Origin: Euzebyella marina
GTDB taxonomy: Bacteria; Bacteroidota; Bacteroidia; Flavobacteriales; Flavobacteriaceae
Direction: 5' to 3'
Assembly: GCF_014855515.1 (NCBI RefSeq)
Contig: NZ_JACYFK010000001.1
Span: 868,001-932,000 of the forward strand
DNA: 64,000 nt
The notes under the pieces: model-generated
Database searches by the model: none
Told to the model about the DNA's origin: nothing
What the model saw: the letters and a program-made list of their open reading frames with translations, nothing else
Shown here: positions 54,886-64,000 of the stretch, one piece after another
Position numbering within the stretch: position 1 is the first letter of the stretch
Layout: each line of letters starts with the position of its first letter
Program-made: the position numbers and the translations under genes

Positions 54886-56145
54886 ATGCTTAAGATTACT
54901 ACGGTAGATACCTTAATAATTATTCTGATGTTCGCATTTTTACCCGTTGATATGGTAAATGGGATACTTTTGATGAACGGAATAAATTTGCCCATATCTT
55001 TTAGTCAACTCTTTAAACTAGTGATTTTAGCTCTTTTATTGACTAGGTTATTGTTCACCATAAAACTGTTTATTTCGGCCTCGATTGTAATTTTTATTCT
55101 GCTAATCCCGAGTATATACCAAGTATTTCATGACCCCGAAGACAGTTCTGTTTTTTTGGATTTTATAAAAATCTCTAAGTACCTTACCCCCTTTATCTGC
55201 TTTTTGTTTTTCGTCGATGCGCTCAAACATTCAAAGGATAAAATTTATCCCCTCATGCTATCATTGGTAAAATTCTCCTACGTAGTCTTAGTTTTAAACA
55301 TTTTTGTCAAGTACATAGGTTTAGGGTACCCCGCATACAAAAGTGGGGGCATGGGGAGCAAGGGTTATTTTTATGCCGGAAATGAAATATCCGCCTTATT
55401 GATAATCCTTTGCTCAATAATCGCCTTTCGTTTATGGAACAAAGGATTAAAAACCAAGTACTTTGTTTTTCTAGCTTTAAATCTTATGGCTGGATTAACA
55501 ATCAGTTCTAAAACTGGAATTCTGGGAATATTACTGGTGTTTTTTATTATTCCCTTTCAAGGGAAATCGTTGAACTTAAAGAGGTTCTTTCCTTTGATTG
55601 TAGGCGCTATGTGCCTATTACCATTGGCTCTCTTGTTTTCATGGCAATTCATAACAAATTCAGCAATTATGGTAAGAATTGAATTTTTTTATGAAAAACT
55701 CGACTTTTGGACCTTTATACTTTCAAGTAGAAATGTCTTTTTGGACAACTCTTTCGAGGTCTATTTAAACGAATACAATTTTATAGAGAAAATAATTGGG
55801 GTCGGCCAGACCAAATTTGAGCTCTTGAACAATTCTAAGGTGGTCGAAATGGATATAATGGATATTTTTTTTGCCTATGGCGTGTTGGGCCTGTTTGTTT
55901 TCATTACTATGCTCGCTTTTGTACTGGTACAGGCAAAAGTGTTTCATAGAACCAACAGGCGCCCATATGCCAATCTCATTTTAATGATGGTAATTATATT
56001 AATAATTATATCAACTTTCGCCGGTCACGTATTCGGCTCCGGAATGTCGGCTATATTTATAGGAATCCTGTTCTCTCTAATGTACGTTAAAAGCTATATA
56101 AAAAACACTACTTTATTATACCTTGATGGCAGCTTCAATAAATGA
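54886..56145 (+). CDS. Polytopic membrane protein, possible second polysaccharide polymerase
   Basis: 419 residues from the ATG at 54886 (TTG one codon earlier is also possible). About eleven membrane helices. A loop near the middle reads GGMGSKGYFYAGNEISALLIIL, and another SKTGILGILLVFFIIPF, typical of Wzy-like O-antigen polymerases that share little sequence. It is the only plus-strand gene in the polysaccharide locus; its start is divergent from the other Wzy-like gene. Its 3' end overlaps the pyruvyl transferase gene by 30 bases, tail to tail. Family assignment is from topology and context. Confidence 0.7.
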   Translation: MLKITTVDTLIIILMFAFLPVDMVNGILLMNGINLPISFSQLFKLVILALLLTRLLFTIKLFISASIVIFILLIPSIYQVFHDPEDSSVFLDFIKISKYLTPFICFLFFVDALKHSKDKIYPLMLSLVKFSYVVLVLNIFVKYIGLGYPAYKSGGMGSKGYFYAGNEISALLIILCSIIAFRLWNKGLKTKYFVFLALNLMAGLTISSKTGILGILLVFFIIPFQGKSLNLKRFFPLIVGAMCLLPLALLFSWQFITNSAIMVRIEFFYEKLDFWTFILSSRNVFLDNSFEVYLNEYNFIEKIIGVGQTKFELLNNSKVVEMDIMDIFFAYGVLGLFVFITMLAFVLVQAKVFHRTNRRPYANLILMMVIILIIISTFAGHVFGSGMSAIFIGILFSLMYVKSYIKNTTLLYLDGSFNK

Positions 56146-57216
56146 AAGTGATTCATTTCTAATCTTTTCAAGTTTTGGAGTTACTTCATCATAATCAACC
56201 TCCAAATCAAGAGATTCAAAATCCTCCTCCTTGTACATTATTCTGTTATCTATATTCAATAGCCTTAATAGGCTTTCTTGACGATTAGCGCCTTTATTAG
56301 CAGAAATACAGGCAAAAGGTTTTTCAAAATTTACAGAAAAACATGAGCCATGGAATGAATCAGTAATTATGAAGCTTGCATTTGCAAAAAGTTGGATAAA
56401 TTCATTGGGGCCGGCATCCCTTACATGTTTATCGATTTTTCCGATAGGGAAAAACATTCTATCGATTGCAACGATTTTTAAGCCCATTTTTTGAGAGAAA
56501 TAGCCAATTGCTTTCTTGATAAGTTCTGTCCTTGGCACAGAATAGACCAAAATATACTTTTCATTGTTCTGTTGGACATTGAATAGAGAAAACCATTCCT
56601 TTTTAGGTAGAATAAGCGTTGGGTCAACAACATGAAAAATCTTTTTGTCAGGCAATAACTCTTCTAATTTCTTCTTACCATCACTTTCTCTTACGGAAAT
56701 CATATCAAAATTATCTAATAATGATTGTACCTGCTGTTTTTCTTCTTGGGTAAAATAGTGATGACCAATACTAGATGCATATGAAAACTTTTTGGCTTCG
56801 TCGGGTGCAAAGGATAAAAAGAAAATAGGGTCTATTTTATCGATTGGGCTAACAACTACTGGATTCCAAATTTGATCACTGCCACATACATAAATGTCGA
56901 ATTTACCTAACTTACCTTCCAAAAGATCCTTGTCCCCTAAGGTGGCTGTTAAATTTAGGTTCGTGTCAGTAAAATGTTTAAACCTAGACAATAGTCTGGT
57001 TCTCCAAAGCAGATTGAGTAAATCATGTACAAGCATCTTTATACCATGAACAGAGGCCTCAAACCTAACTTTGTGCATATTCTTATTCAAGTATTGGTTC
57101 TGATAGTCTACAACAGTGACCTCCCCATATTTTGATAGTGCAATTTTAGTGGCATACGCCTGTAGTATAGCTCCGTAATTTGTAACATTATGTATTGTGA
57201 CTAACGCTATTTTCAT
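56116..57216 (-). CDS. Polysaccharide pyruvyl transferase family protein
   Basis: 366 residues. The N-terminus (MKIALVTIHNVTNYGAILQA) and the blocks YVCGSDQIWNPVV and FIITDSFHGSCFSVNFEKPF are the family signature. Such proteins attach pyruvate ketals to sugars in surface polysaccharides, though some members have other roles. It overlaps the preceding nitroreductase gene by 4 bases, so the two are translationally coupled. Confidence 0.9.
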   Translation of the reverse strand: MKIALVTIHNVTNYGAILQAYATKIALSKYGEVTVVDYQNQYLNKNMHKVRFEASVHGIKMLVHDLLNLLWRTRLLSRFKHFTDTNLNLTATLGDKDLLEGKLGKFDIYVCGSDQIWNPVVVSPIDKIDPIFFLSFAPDEAKKFSYASSIGHHYFTQEEKQQVQSLLDNFDMISVRESDGKKKLEELLPDKKIFHVVDPTLILPKKEWFSLFNVQQNNEKYILVYSVPRTELIKKAIGYFSQKMGLKIVAIDRMFFPIGKIDKHVRDAGPNEFIQLFANASFIITDSFHGSCFSVNFEKPFACISANKGANRQESLLRLLNIDNRIMYKEEDFESLDLEVDYDEVTPKLEKIRNESLSFIEAAIKV

Positions 57217-58208
57217 TTCTTTTGTAGATTACTTAAAACTTCATTTATAGGCCTTCTAGTAGAGCTACAAACTTTATTGTCTTTATCTGGGTAACCAAAA
57301 CCAATCATCATCATTATGGTGTGACTGTCTTTAATATCCAGTGCCTTCCGGATTGCTTTATCTGCTTTTGGTGTTTGACTCCAATTTAAAGGACAAGAGG
57401 CTAAACCAATAGAATGAAGCGCATACATTATTGACATGGAAAATAGGCCGCCATCAATCCAATGTTGGTAGTGCTCAGATCCGGCGAAAAACGCTTTGAG
57501 ATCTGTTGTAACTATAAACAAATTAGGGATTTTATTCCCGAAGGGCTTATTTCCATTCTGAAATTTTAATGCCAAATCAATAGTTTCTCTAGTATCAGAG
57601 TGATAAACGTGCCATTCTTGCCTGTTACATACAGATGGAGTTTTCATCGCCAATCGAATTACTCTTTCGACAGTTTCTATATCTACAATTTGGTTCGGCC
57701 TATATTCTCTAAGAGAATATCTACTAAGAAAAAAGGATTCTGGATTTGGAATTTGTCCTTGCGCAAAATCCAAGTTTGTTTTTTCTATGGAACCATGCGT
57801 TTCGGATGAAAATAAATCCAGAGTCTCAAGAAAAGAAAGCATCTCCTTTCCTCTCGGATTATCTTTATTAGCTGGCAAAGTTAAAAACTTATATAAAACT
57901 TGACTTGCAGCCACGTCGTGATAACCAAATTCCTTAGTCTTTTTTGCAATCTTCAATCTAAAAATCACTCTTTCAGCATTACTCCAACCAGACTTAGGGT
58001 CTCGTCGCTTATAACTTAAGCTTTTCTCCAATCCATGGTAGGCCATTGCCAAATTATAATTTCTCGTCTCGTACTCATACAAATCCTCTTTCCACCCTCC
58101 ATACAAGAAAAACCTCTTATAATCATATAAAAAACCCTTTAGACCTTCTATCAATCTATAAACGCTTCTTACCTTCTGTCTTAAAAAATTATTCCAAATA
58201 CTCCTCAT
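57213..58208 (-). CDS. Nitroreductase family protein with a 150-residue N-terminal extension
   Basis: 331 residues. The C-terminal half (about 165-331) is a nitroreductase FMN domain: RYSLREYRPNQIVDIETVER, APSVCNRQEWHVYH-type block (TPSVCNRQEWHVY), and MMMIGFGYPDKDNKVCSSTRRPI. The first 150 residues (for example YDYKRFFLYGGWKEDLYEYETRNYNLAMAYHGLEKSLSYK) are helical and do not belong to that domain. Together with the pyruvyl transferase and Wzx genes it is fixed by 4-base overlaps, so it probably modifies a sugar or cofactor in the polysaccharide pathway. What it reduces is unknown. Confidence 0.85.
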   Translation of the reverse strand: MRSIWNNFLRQKVRSVYRLIEGLKGFLYDYKRFFLYGGWKEDLYEYETRNYNLAMAYHGLEKSLSYKRRDPKSGWSNAERVIFRLKIAKKTKEFGYHDVAASQVLYKFLTLPANKDNPRGKEMLSFLETLDLFSSETHGSIEKTNLDFAQGQIPNPESFFLSRYSLREYRPNQIVDIETVERVIRLAMKTPSVCNRQEWHVYHSDTRETIDLALKFQNGNKPFGNKIPNLFIVTTDLKAFFAGSEHYQHWIDGGLFSMSIMYALHSIGLASCPLNWSQTPKADKAIRKALDIKDSHTIMMMIGFGYPDKDNKVCSSTRRPINEVLSNLQKK

Positions 58209-59503
58209 TCACTTGAAAAACGATTATTAAACACTCTATTCTTGGCACCCCAAAGATAAAGCAATAACAGTAAAATATTACTCAGAATTGTTGAAGCAGC
58301 CGCCCCAACAGCCCCATAATAAGGTATGAGCATTAAGTTAAGAACTACATTTATTAAAGCTACTACCCCCATCATAAAAACCTTCATTTTCATATGTTCG
58401 TTCGTAACCAATGTAGCACCAACACTATACATTAAAAAAGAAATAGGTATAGTTAGTGATAAAATTTTCACCAATTTAACCGAACCCACATATTCAGTCC
58501 CAAATAATCCAGGCACCACCCACCTTGAAGAAAGAACTATTAAAATCATGATAAGAATTCCTGTTCCAATCATAATTTGATTGCTCTTTCTATAAACATT
58601 TTTGAACTTCTCGGTATCGTGATTTGACCAACGGTGGTATTTTGGGAGCAAAAACTTGCCGAACAACATAGTTGGAATAACCAAGGTTGCTGTCAAAATT
58701 ACATATCCGACATTGTAGTAACCAGCCTCAACGTTTCCTGACATATATTTGACCATAATTAAGTCGCTCTGTACATAAACAAAAGCGAATAAATTTGCAA
58801 ACCCAAACGGCCAAGACTCATTAAATACTTGAAGGACAGAAATTTTTCTTGTTTCTGAACTCTTGAATGAAGCATGTCCTTTTAGTTGTAGCTTTCCATA
58901 AATCAGAGTCCTAAAATGGGGAAGGGCTAGAAAGAAAGATATTAAACCTATGAATGCATAAATCCAAGCCAACAATACTACATTAAACTTAGATTGCAAG
59001 ATATAAATACATGTAATAGTGATAATTAACCTTAGTAAATTTGGAAATAGTTTCCAAACAGAAAGACTTTTAAAAGACTCTTCTAACTGCAATTTTGATG
59101 TAACAAGCTCTACTGAAATGAACCCATATATATATATAACAAGAATTTGTATAATTTTAGAGGAGTTCTCGTCTTGAATGGGTAAATTAGCCAAAAACAA
59201 AAGAAAAATTGTAATTAAAACTAGGGAATACAACACAAATTTGAAGGACGAGCTCATCCAATCAACCCCTCCCCATCCTTCTTTACCATAAATTTTTAGC
59301 CAAGCTTGGGAAACACCAAACCCCGCCAATAACGTGAAAAAGTTTATTGTGGCTATTGCTGAAGAGAATATTCCAAAGGCCTCGGGCCCAATTTCCCTTG
59401 CAACAAGAATAAAAGTCAAAAAGGTACTTCCACTGCCAAGTAAAGAGCCTATCCAAAGCCATGAAAGAGAGGTTAGCGCCTTCTTATAATCTTTTATGAT
59501 CAC
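58205..59503 (-). CDS. Oligosaccharide flippase (Wzx-like)
   Basis: 432 residues, 12 or more membrane helices of the MOP superfamily. It begins with ALTSLSWLWIGSLLGSGSTF and contains the usual pattern QSDLIMVKYMSGNVEAGYYNVGY near the middle. It should flip undecaprenyl-linked repeat units across the inner membrane. It lies 94 bases downstream of the WecG-like gene and overlaps the nitroreductase gene by 4 bases. Confidence 0.92.
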   Translation of the reverse strand: MIIKDYKKALTSLSWLWIGSLLGSGSTFLTFILVAREIGPEAFGIFSSAIATINFFTLLAGFGVSQAWLKIYGKEGWGGVDWMSSSFKFVLYSLVLITIFLLFLANLPIQDENSSKIIQILVIYIYGFISVELVTSKLQLEESFKSLSVWKLFPNLLRLIITITCIYILQSKFNVVLLAWIYAFIGLISFFLALPHFRTLIYGKLQLKGHASFKSSETRKISVLQVFNESWPFGFANLFAFVYVQSDLIMVKYMSGNVEAGYYNVGYVILTATLVIPTMLFGKFLLPKYHRWSNHDTEKFKNVYRKSNQIMIGTGILIMILIVLSSRWVVPGLFGTEYVGSVKLVKILSLTIPISFLMYSVGATLVTNEHMKMKVFMMGVVALINVVLNLMLIPYYGAVGAAASTILSNILLLLLYLWGAKNRVFNNRFSSE

Positions 59504-59597
59504 AATGATTATTTTAGTCTATTCGAATTAGATGTCCGAAGGCAAGAAGCTCAAAACTTAAAGAAAGAATAGAGATATTCAAATAAACTATCATTCT

Positions 59598-60308
59598 TTA
59601 TCCCCTTAGTAATAGCTTAAAAAACTTAAACCCCCCAATCACTTGGCCTTTAAACATTCTTTTGGGTTCTTGAAGGAATCTATATAACCATTCCAAGCCA
59701 TTGTTCTGCATCCATTTAGGCGCTCTTTTAAGTTTTCCTGCCAAAATATCCATTCTGCCTCCACTACCTACAAAAATAATTTGCGGGAATTTAGAGTGTA
59801 ATTTTTCACTTAAAATTTCTTGGCGAGGTGAGCCCATGGAAATCATTACAATATGTGGCATTGTTCTTTGAAGTTCGCTTTCAACTTTATCCTGACTATC
59901 AAAAAACCCGCTCATATTCCCCACAATATTCAAGCCTGGATAAATTTTACGAGCTTTTTCTACTGCTGCCGAGTTGTTCTCCTCGGTCGTTCCCAAAAAA
60001 TATAGCCTCAAATTATGCTTTTGACAAAGTTCCATGGCTAAACCAGGAAGGTCCAATTTCATAACCTTCGAGCCATGTTTTAATTTAAATGCTAATTGAG
60101 CCCCAAAGCCATCTGGAGTTTGAAGTACAGCCCTATCAATTACTTTTTTAGTAACAGGATTTTCGTGATAGGAAACAAGTTTTAAAGCATTTATTGCCGC
60201 CGTATAGCCTCCTTCTTCCTTTTCCAGTTTAGACAATAAAAAATCCTCTACATCTTTTTTAGACGTTACCTCATAACAGGGGCATTCATATAGAAATTTC
60301 TGCTTCAT
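59598..60308 (-). CDS. wecG: WecG/TagA/CpsF family glycosyltransferase (GT26)
   Basis: 236 residues. GT26 blocks are visible: GGYTAAINALKLVSY, QTPDGFGAQLAF (substrate Asp), LYFLGTTEENNSAAVEKA and MISMGSPRQEILSEKL. Ends with a Lys/Arg-rich membrane-associated part (WMQNNGLEWLYRFLQEPKRM). WecG adds ManNAcA and TagA adds ManNAc to undecaprenyl-PP-GlcNAc. With wbpB, wbpE, wbpD and wbpI-like genes upstream, the most likely donor here is a 2,3-diacetamido-hexuronate; this is inference from neighbours. Overlaps the preceding gene by 4 bases. Confidence 0.92.
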   Translation of the reverse strand: MKQKFLYECPCYEVTSKKDVEDFLLSKLEKEEGGYTAAINALKLVSYHENPVTKKVIDRAVLQTPDGFGAQLAFKLKHGSKVMKLDLPGLAMELCQKHNLRLYFLGTTEENNSAAVEKARKIYPGLNIVGNMSGFFDSQDKVESELQRTMPHIVMISMGSPRQEILSEKLHSKFPQIIFVGSGGRMDILAGKLKRAPKWMQNNGLEWLYRFLQEPKRMFKGQVIGGFKFFKLLLRG

Positions 60309-61378
60309 TCTTTAGAATAATTGACCAAATCGTCCAAAATATGAGCAGCAGATTGTCCTTTTCCATATAAATAATTGGAATTATCAATTTTTTGATTCAA
60401 ATATGCTCTTAAACGTTCTTTTAGCTGAGGCTCTGTTACATTTATAAGGCTGTTCACATCATTTTCCACCAATTCAACCCATTCGGTGCTATCTCTTAGT
60501 GTAAGGCAGTATTTATTAAAAAAATAGGCTTCCTTTTGCAGGCCTCCACTATCCGTAATTACCATGGAACATTTTTCCAATAAATACAACATTTCTAGGT
60601 AACCCACGGGAGCTATACAATCAAAGTCTATAGTCCAGCCCTGCTTTTCTATAATTTTCCTGGTTCTAGGGTGAATTGGCCAAATAAGTTTTTCACCTTC
60701 TTTTGCCAAGCCGTTCAAAGCATCCAATATATTCTTGAGCCTCTGTAGGTCATCTGTATTTTCCTGCCTATGTATGGTAACCAAAATGGGTGTTTGGTTA
60801 GGGTCGATTCCCTCGGGCCGTTTCATTTTCTGCCTGTAATACAAGGCACTATCGAACATGATATCCCCTGAAAGGGAGATTTTCACTTTTTTGCCACCAA
60901 AACCTTCTGCCTCCAAGTTTTTTACCGCAACCTCTGTAGGGCAGAAAAGGATATCACTGATTTGATCAGTTAAAATCCTATTCACTTCCTCCGGCATACG
61001 CATATCAAAAGACCTTAGACCCGCCTCTACATGAGCCACTTTAATATGTAGCTTCTTAGCTGCCAAAGCTCCTGATATTGTAGAATTAGTATCCCCATAC
61101 ACCACTAACCAATCTGGGGTTTCCTTTAGCATTATACTTTCTATCTCCTCCAACATTCTGCCGGTCATGGCTCCATGGTTTAAACTATTGATGTTAAGGT
61201 TGTATCTAGGTTCAGGTATTTTCATTTCCTCAAAAAATATGTGGCTCATATTCTTATCAAAATGCTGACCTGTGTGTACAATAACCTCATCTATACCTTG
61301 TCTTTTGCCTATTTCCCTACTTAAAGATGAGGCTTTGATAAACTGAGGTCTTGCTCCAATAACCGTAACTATTTTCAT
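60305..61378 (-). CDS. wbpI: Non-hydrolysing UDP-N-acetylglucosamine 2-epimerase family (WecB/WbpI-like)
   Basis: 357 residues. Family blocks: MKIVTVIGARPQFIKASSLS, VVYGDTNSTISGALAAKKL, VAHVEAGLRSFDMRMPEEVNR and ITDSGGLQKEAYFF, including the catalytic Asp, Glu and His residues. WecB makes UDP-ManNAc; WbpI makes UDP-2,3-diacetamido-mannuronate from the gluco form. The three genes just upstream (WbpB-, WbpE- and WbpD-like) make exactly that gluco substrate, so I favour WbpI. Sequence alone does not fully exclude WecB. 20 bases separate it from the wbpB-like gene. Confidence 0.85.
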   Translation of the reverse strand: MKIVTVIGARPQFIKASSLSREIGKRQGIDEVIVHTGQHFDKNMSHIFFEEMKIPEPRYNLNINSLNHGAMTGRMLEEIESIMLKETPDWLVVYGDTNSTISGALAAKKLHIKVAHVEAGLRSFDMRMPEEVNRILTDQISDILFCPTEVAVKNLEAEGFGGKKVKISLSGDIMFDSALYYRQKMKRPEGIDPNQTPILVTIHRQENTDDLQRLKNILDALNGLAKEGEKLIWPIHPRTRKIIEKQGWTIDFDCIAPVGYLEMLYLLEKCSMVITDSGGLQKEAYFFNKYCLTLRDSTEWVELVENDVNSLINVTEPQLKERLRAYLNQKIDNSNYLYGKGQSAAHILDDLVNYSKE

Positions 61379-61397
61379 AAACTTCCTTTATAAAAAA

Positions 61398-63441
<2,044 letters not shown>

Positions 63442-63442
<1 letters not shown>

Positions 63443-64000
63443 TATTTTATTCGAGTTACCTGATTATCTACCAATCGGTATTCTTGTTTACTTTCAGTGC
63501 ATTGTGCCATGCCTTTCTCATTAAATTCCAAACGATGCCCGTATTCACCTACCCAACCAATTTGTTTGGCGGGATTACCAACCAATAATGCAAAGGCTGG
63601 CACATCTTTGGTCACAACGGCGCCTGCCCCAATAAAGGCATATTCACCTATATCGTTACCACATACAATGGTAGCATTAGCACCTATTGAAGCCCCTTTC
63701 TTTACGATAGTAGATGCATACTCCCCTCTTCTATTAATTGCGCTGCGAGGATTTATAACATTGGTAAATACCATTGAAGGACCTAGAAAAACATCGTCTT
63801 CACAAGTCACTCCTGTGTATATTGACACGTTGTTCTGAACCTTAACATTATTTCCAAGTTTGACTTTAGGAGATATCACAACGTTCTGCCCAATATTGCA
63901 TATTTCACCTAGCTCACAATCTGACATAATATGGGAAAAATGCCAAATTTTTGTTCCTTTTCCAATGATACAGCCTACATCAACAACTGCGCTTTCGTGA
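63442..64000 (-). CDS. wbpD: Left-handed beta-helix N-acetyltransferase (WbpD/WlbB-like), 5' end outside the window
   Basis: The frame is open to the right edge; 186 codons are readable, and the ATG at 63927 is internal because typical hexapeptide residues ([20 protein letters not shown]) lie upstream of it. Hexapeptide repeats continue ([51 protein letters not shown]), then [22 protein letters not shown]. It should acetylate the 3-amino group made by WbpE, using acetyl-CoA. Family length is about 190 residues, so only a few residues are missing. Confidence 0.92.

Overview
This window looks like a chromosomal segment of a member of the Flavobacteriaceae (phylum Bacteroidota), probably marine and gliding. 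The reasons are gliding and type IX secretion genes (gldH, porW/sprE-like), Bacteroidota-restricted families (DUF4292, DUF4254, DUF5687, DUF6168, DUF6341, DUF6427), an ATP synthase operon in the order B-E-F-H-A-G without beta and epsilon, almost no Shine-Dalgarno sequences, and several promoters of the Bacteroidota type (TTTG, 18-20 bp, TAnnTTTG). Most of the window is core chromosome. The last 13 kb is a more AT-rich surface polysaccharide locus. I saw no tRNA, rRNA, insertion sequence, prophage or CRISPR array.

Layout. 1-5.3 kb, minus strand: a class A penicillin-binding protein (cut by the left edge), gldH, a RicT-like PSP1 protein and trhO; between trhO and recA lies a probable stand-alone structured RNA with its own terminator. 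5.3-9.2 kb, plus strand: recA, a small lipoprotein, and an ECF sigma factor followed by a protein that appears to span both membranes and resembles the dual membrane-spanning anti-sigma factors. 9.2-18.7 kb: katG, plsC, trpS, a family M28 peptidase interrupted by an in-frame amber codon, a VOC protein, an AraC-type regulator, dprA, a SPOR protein and a hotdog thioesterase. 18.7-26.4 kb, minus: aldo/keto reductase, a cell-envelope cluster (degenerate EnvC-like M23 protein, DUF4292 lipoprotein, TPR protein, dut, flippase), a lipoprotein and an MFS exporter. 26.5-35.4 kb, minus: porW/sprE-like, bactofilin, atpZ, DUF6168, atpB-E-F-H-A-G. 35.7-43.8 kb: a two-gene ABC exporter, a flavoprotein reductase, an SLC13-type permease, a patatin, htrA and a 54-residue membrane peptide. 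44-46.4 kb: the arsenosugar pair (peroxidase-like protein and ArsS) and a TetR regulator. 46.4-50.6 kb: GT9 glycosyltransferase, DUF4254, DUF6427, DUF6341, purD.

50.7 kb to the right edge: a polysaccharide locus. WbpD-, WbpE-, WbpB- and WbpI-like proteins should make a UDP-2,3-diacetamido-2,3-dideoxy-hexuronate. A WecG/TagA-type transferase could add it to undecaprenyl-PP-GlcNAc made by the WecA-like enzyme. A Wzx flippase, two Wzy-like membrane proteins, a GT4 glycosyltransferase, a polysaccharide pyruvyl transferase and an unusual long nitroreductase complete the set.

The most unexpected non-coding signal is a pair of dyads (consensus ACCGACY-N4-RGTCGGT), 125, 125 and 128 bp apart, in three unlinked intergenic regions: upstream of the AraC gene, of porW and of the TetR gene. 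Two of these regions also share an exact 12-mer, TTTATCGATGAA, present three times. This could be a small regulon of the TetR protein encoded here.
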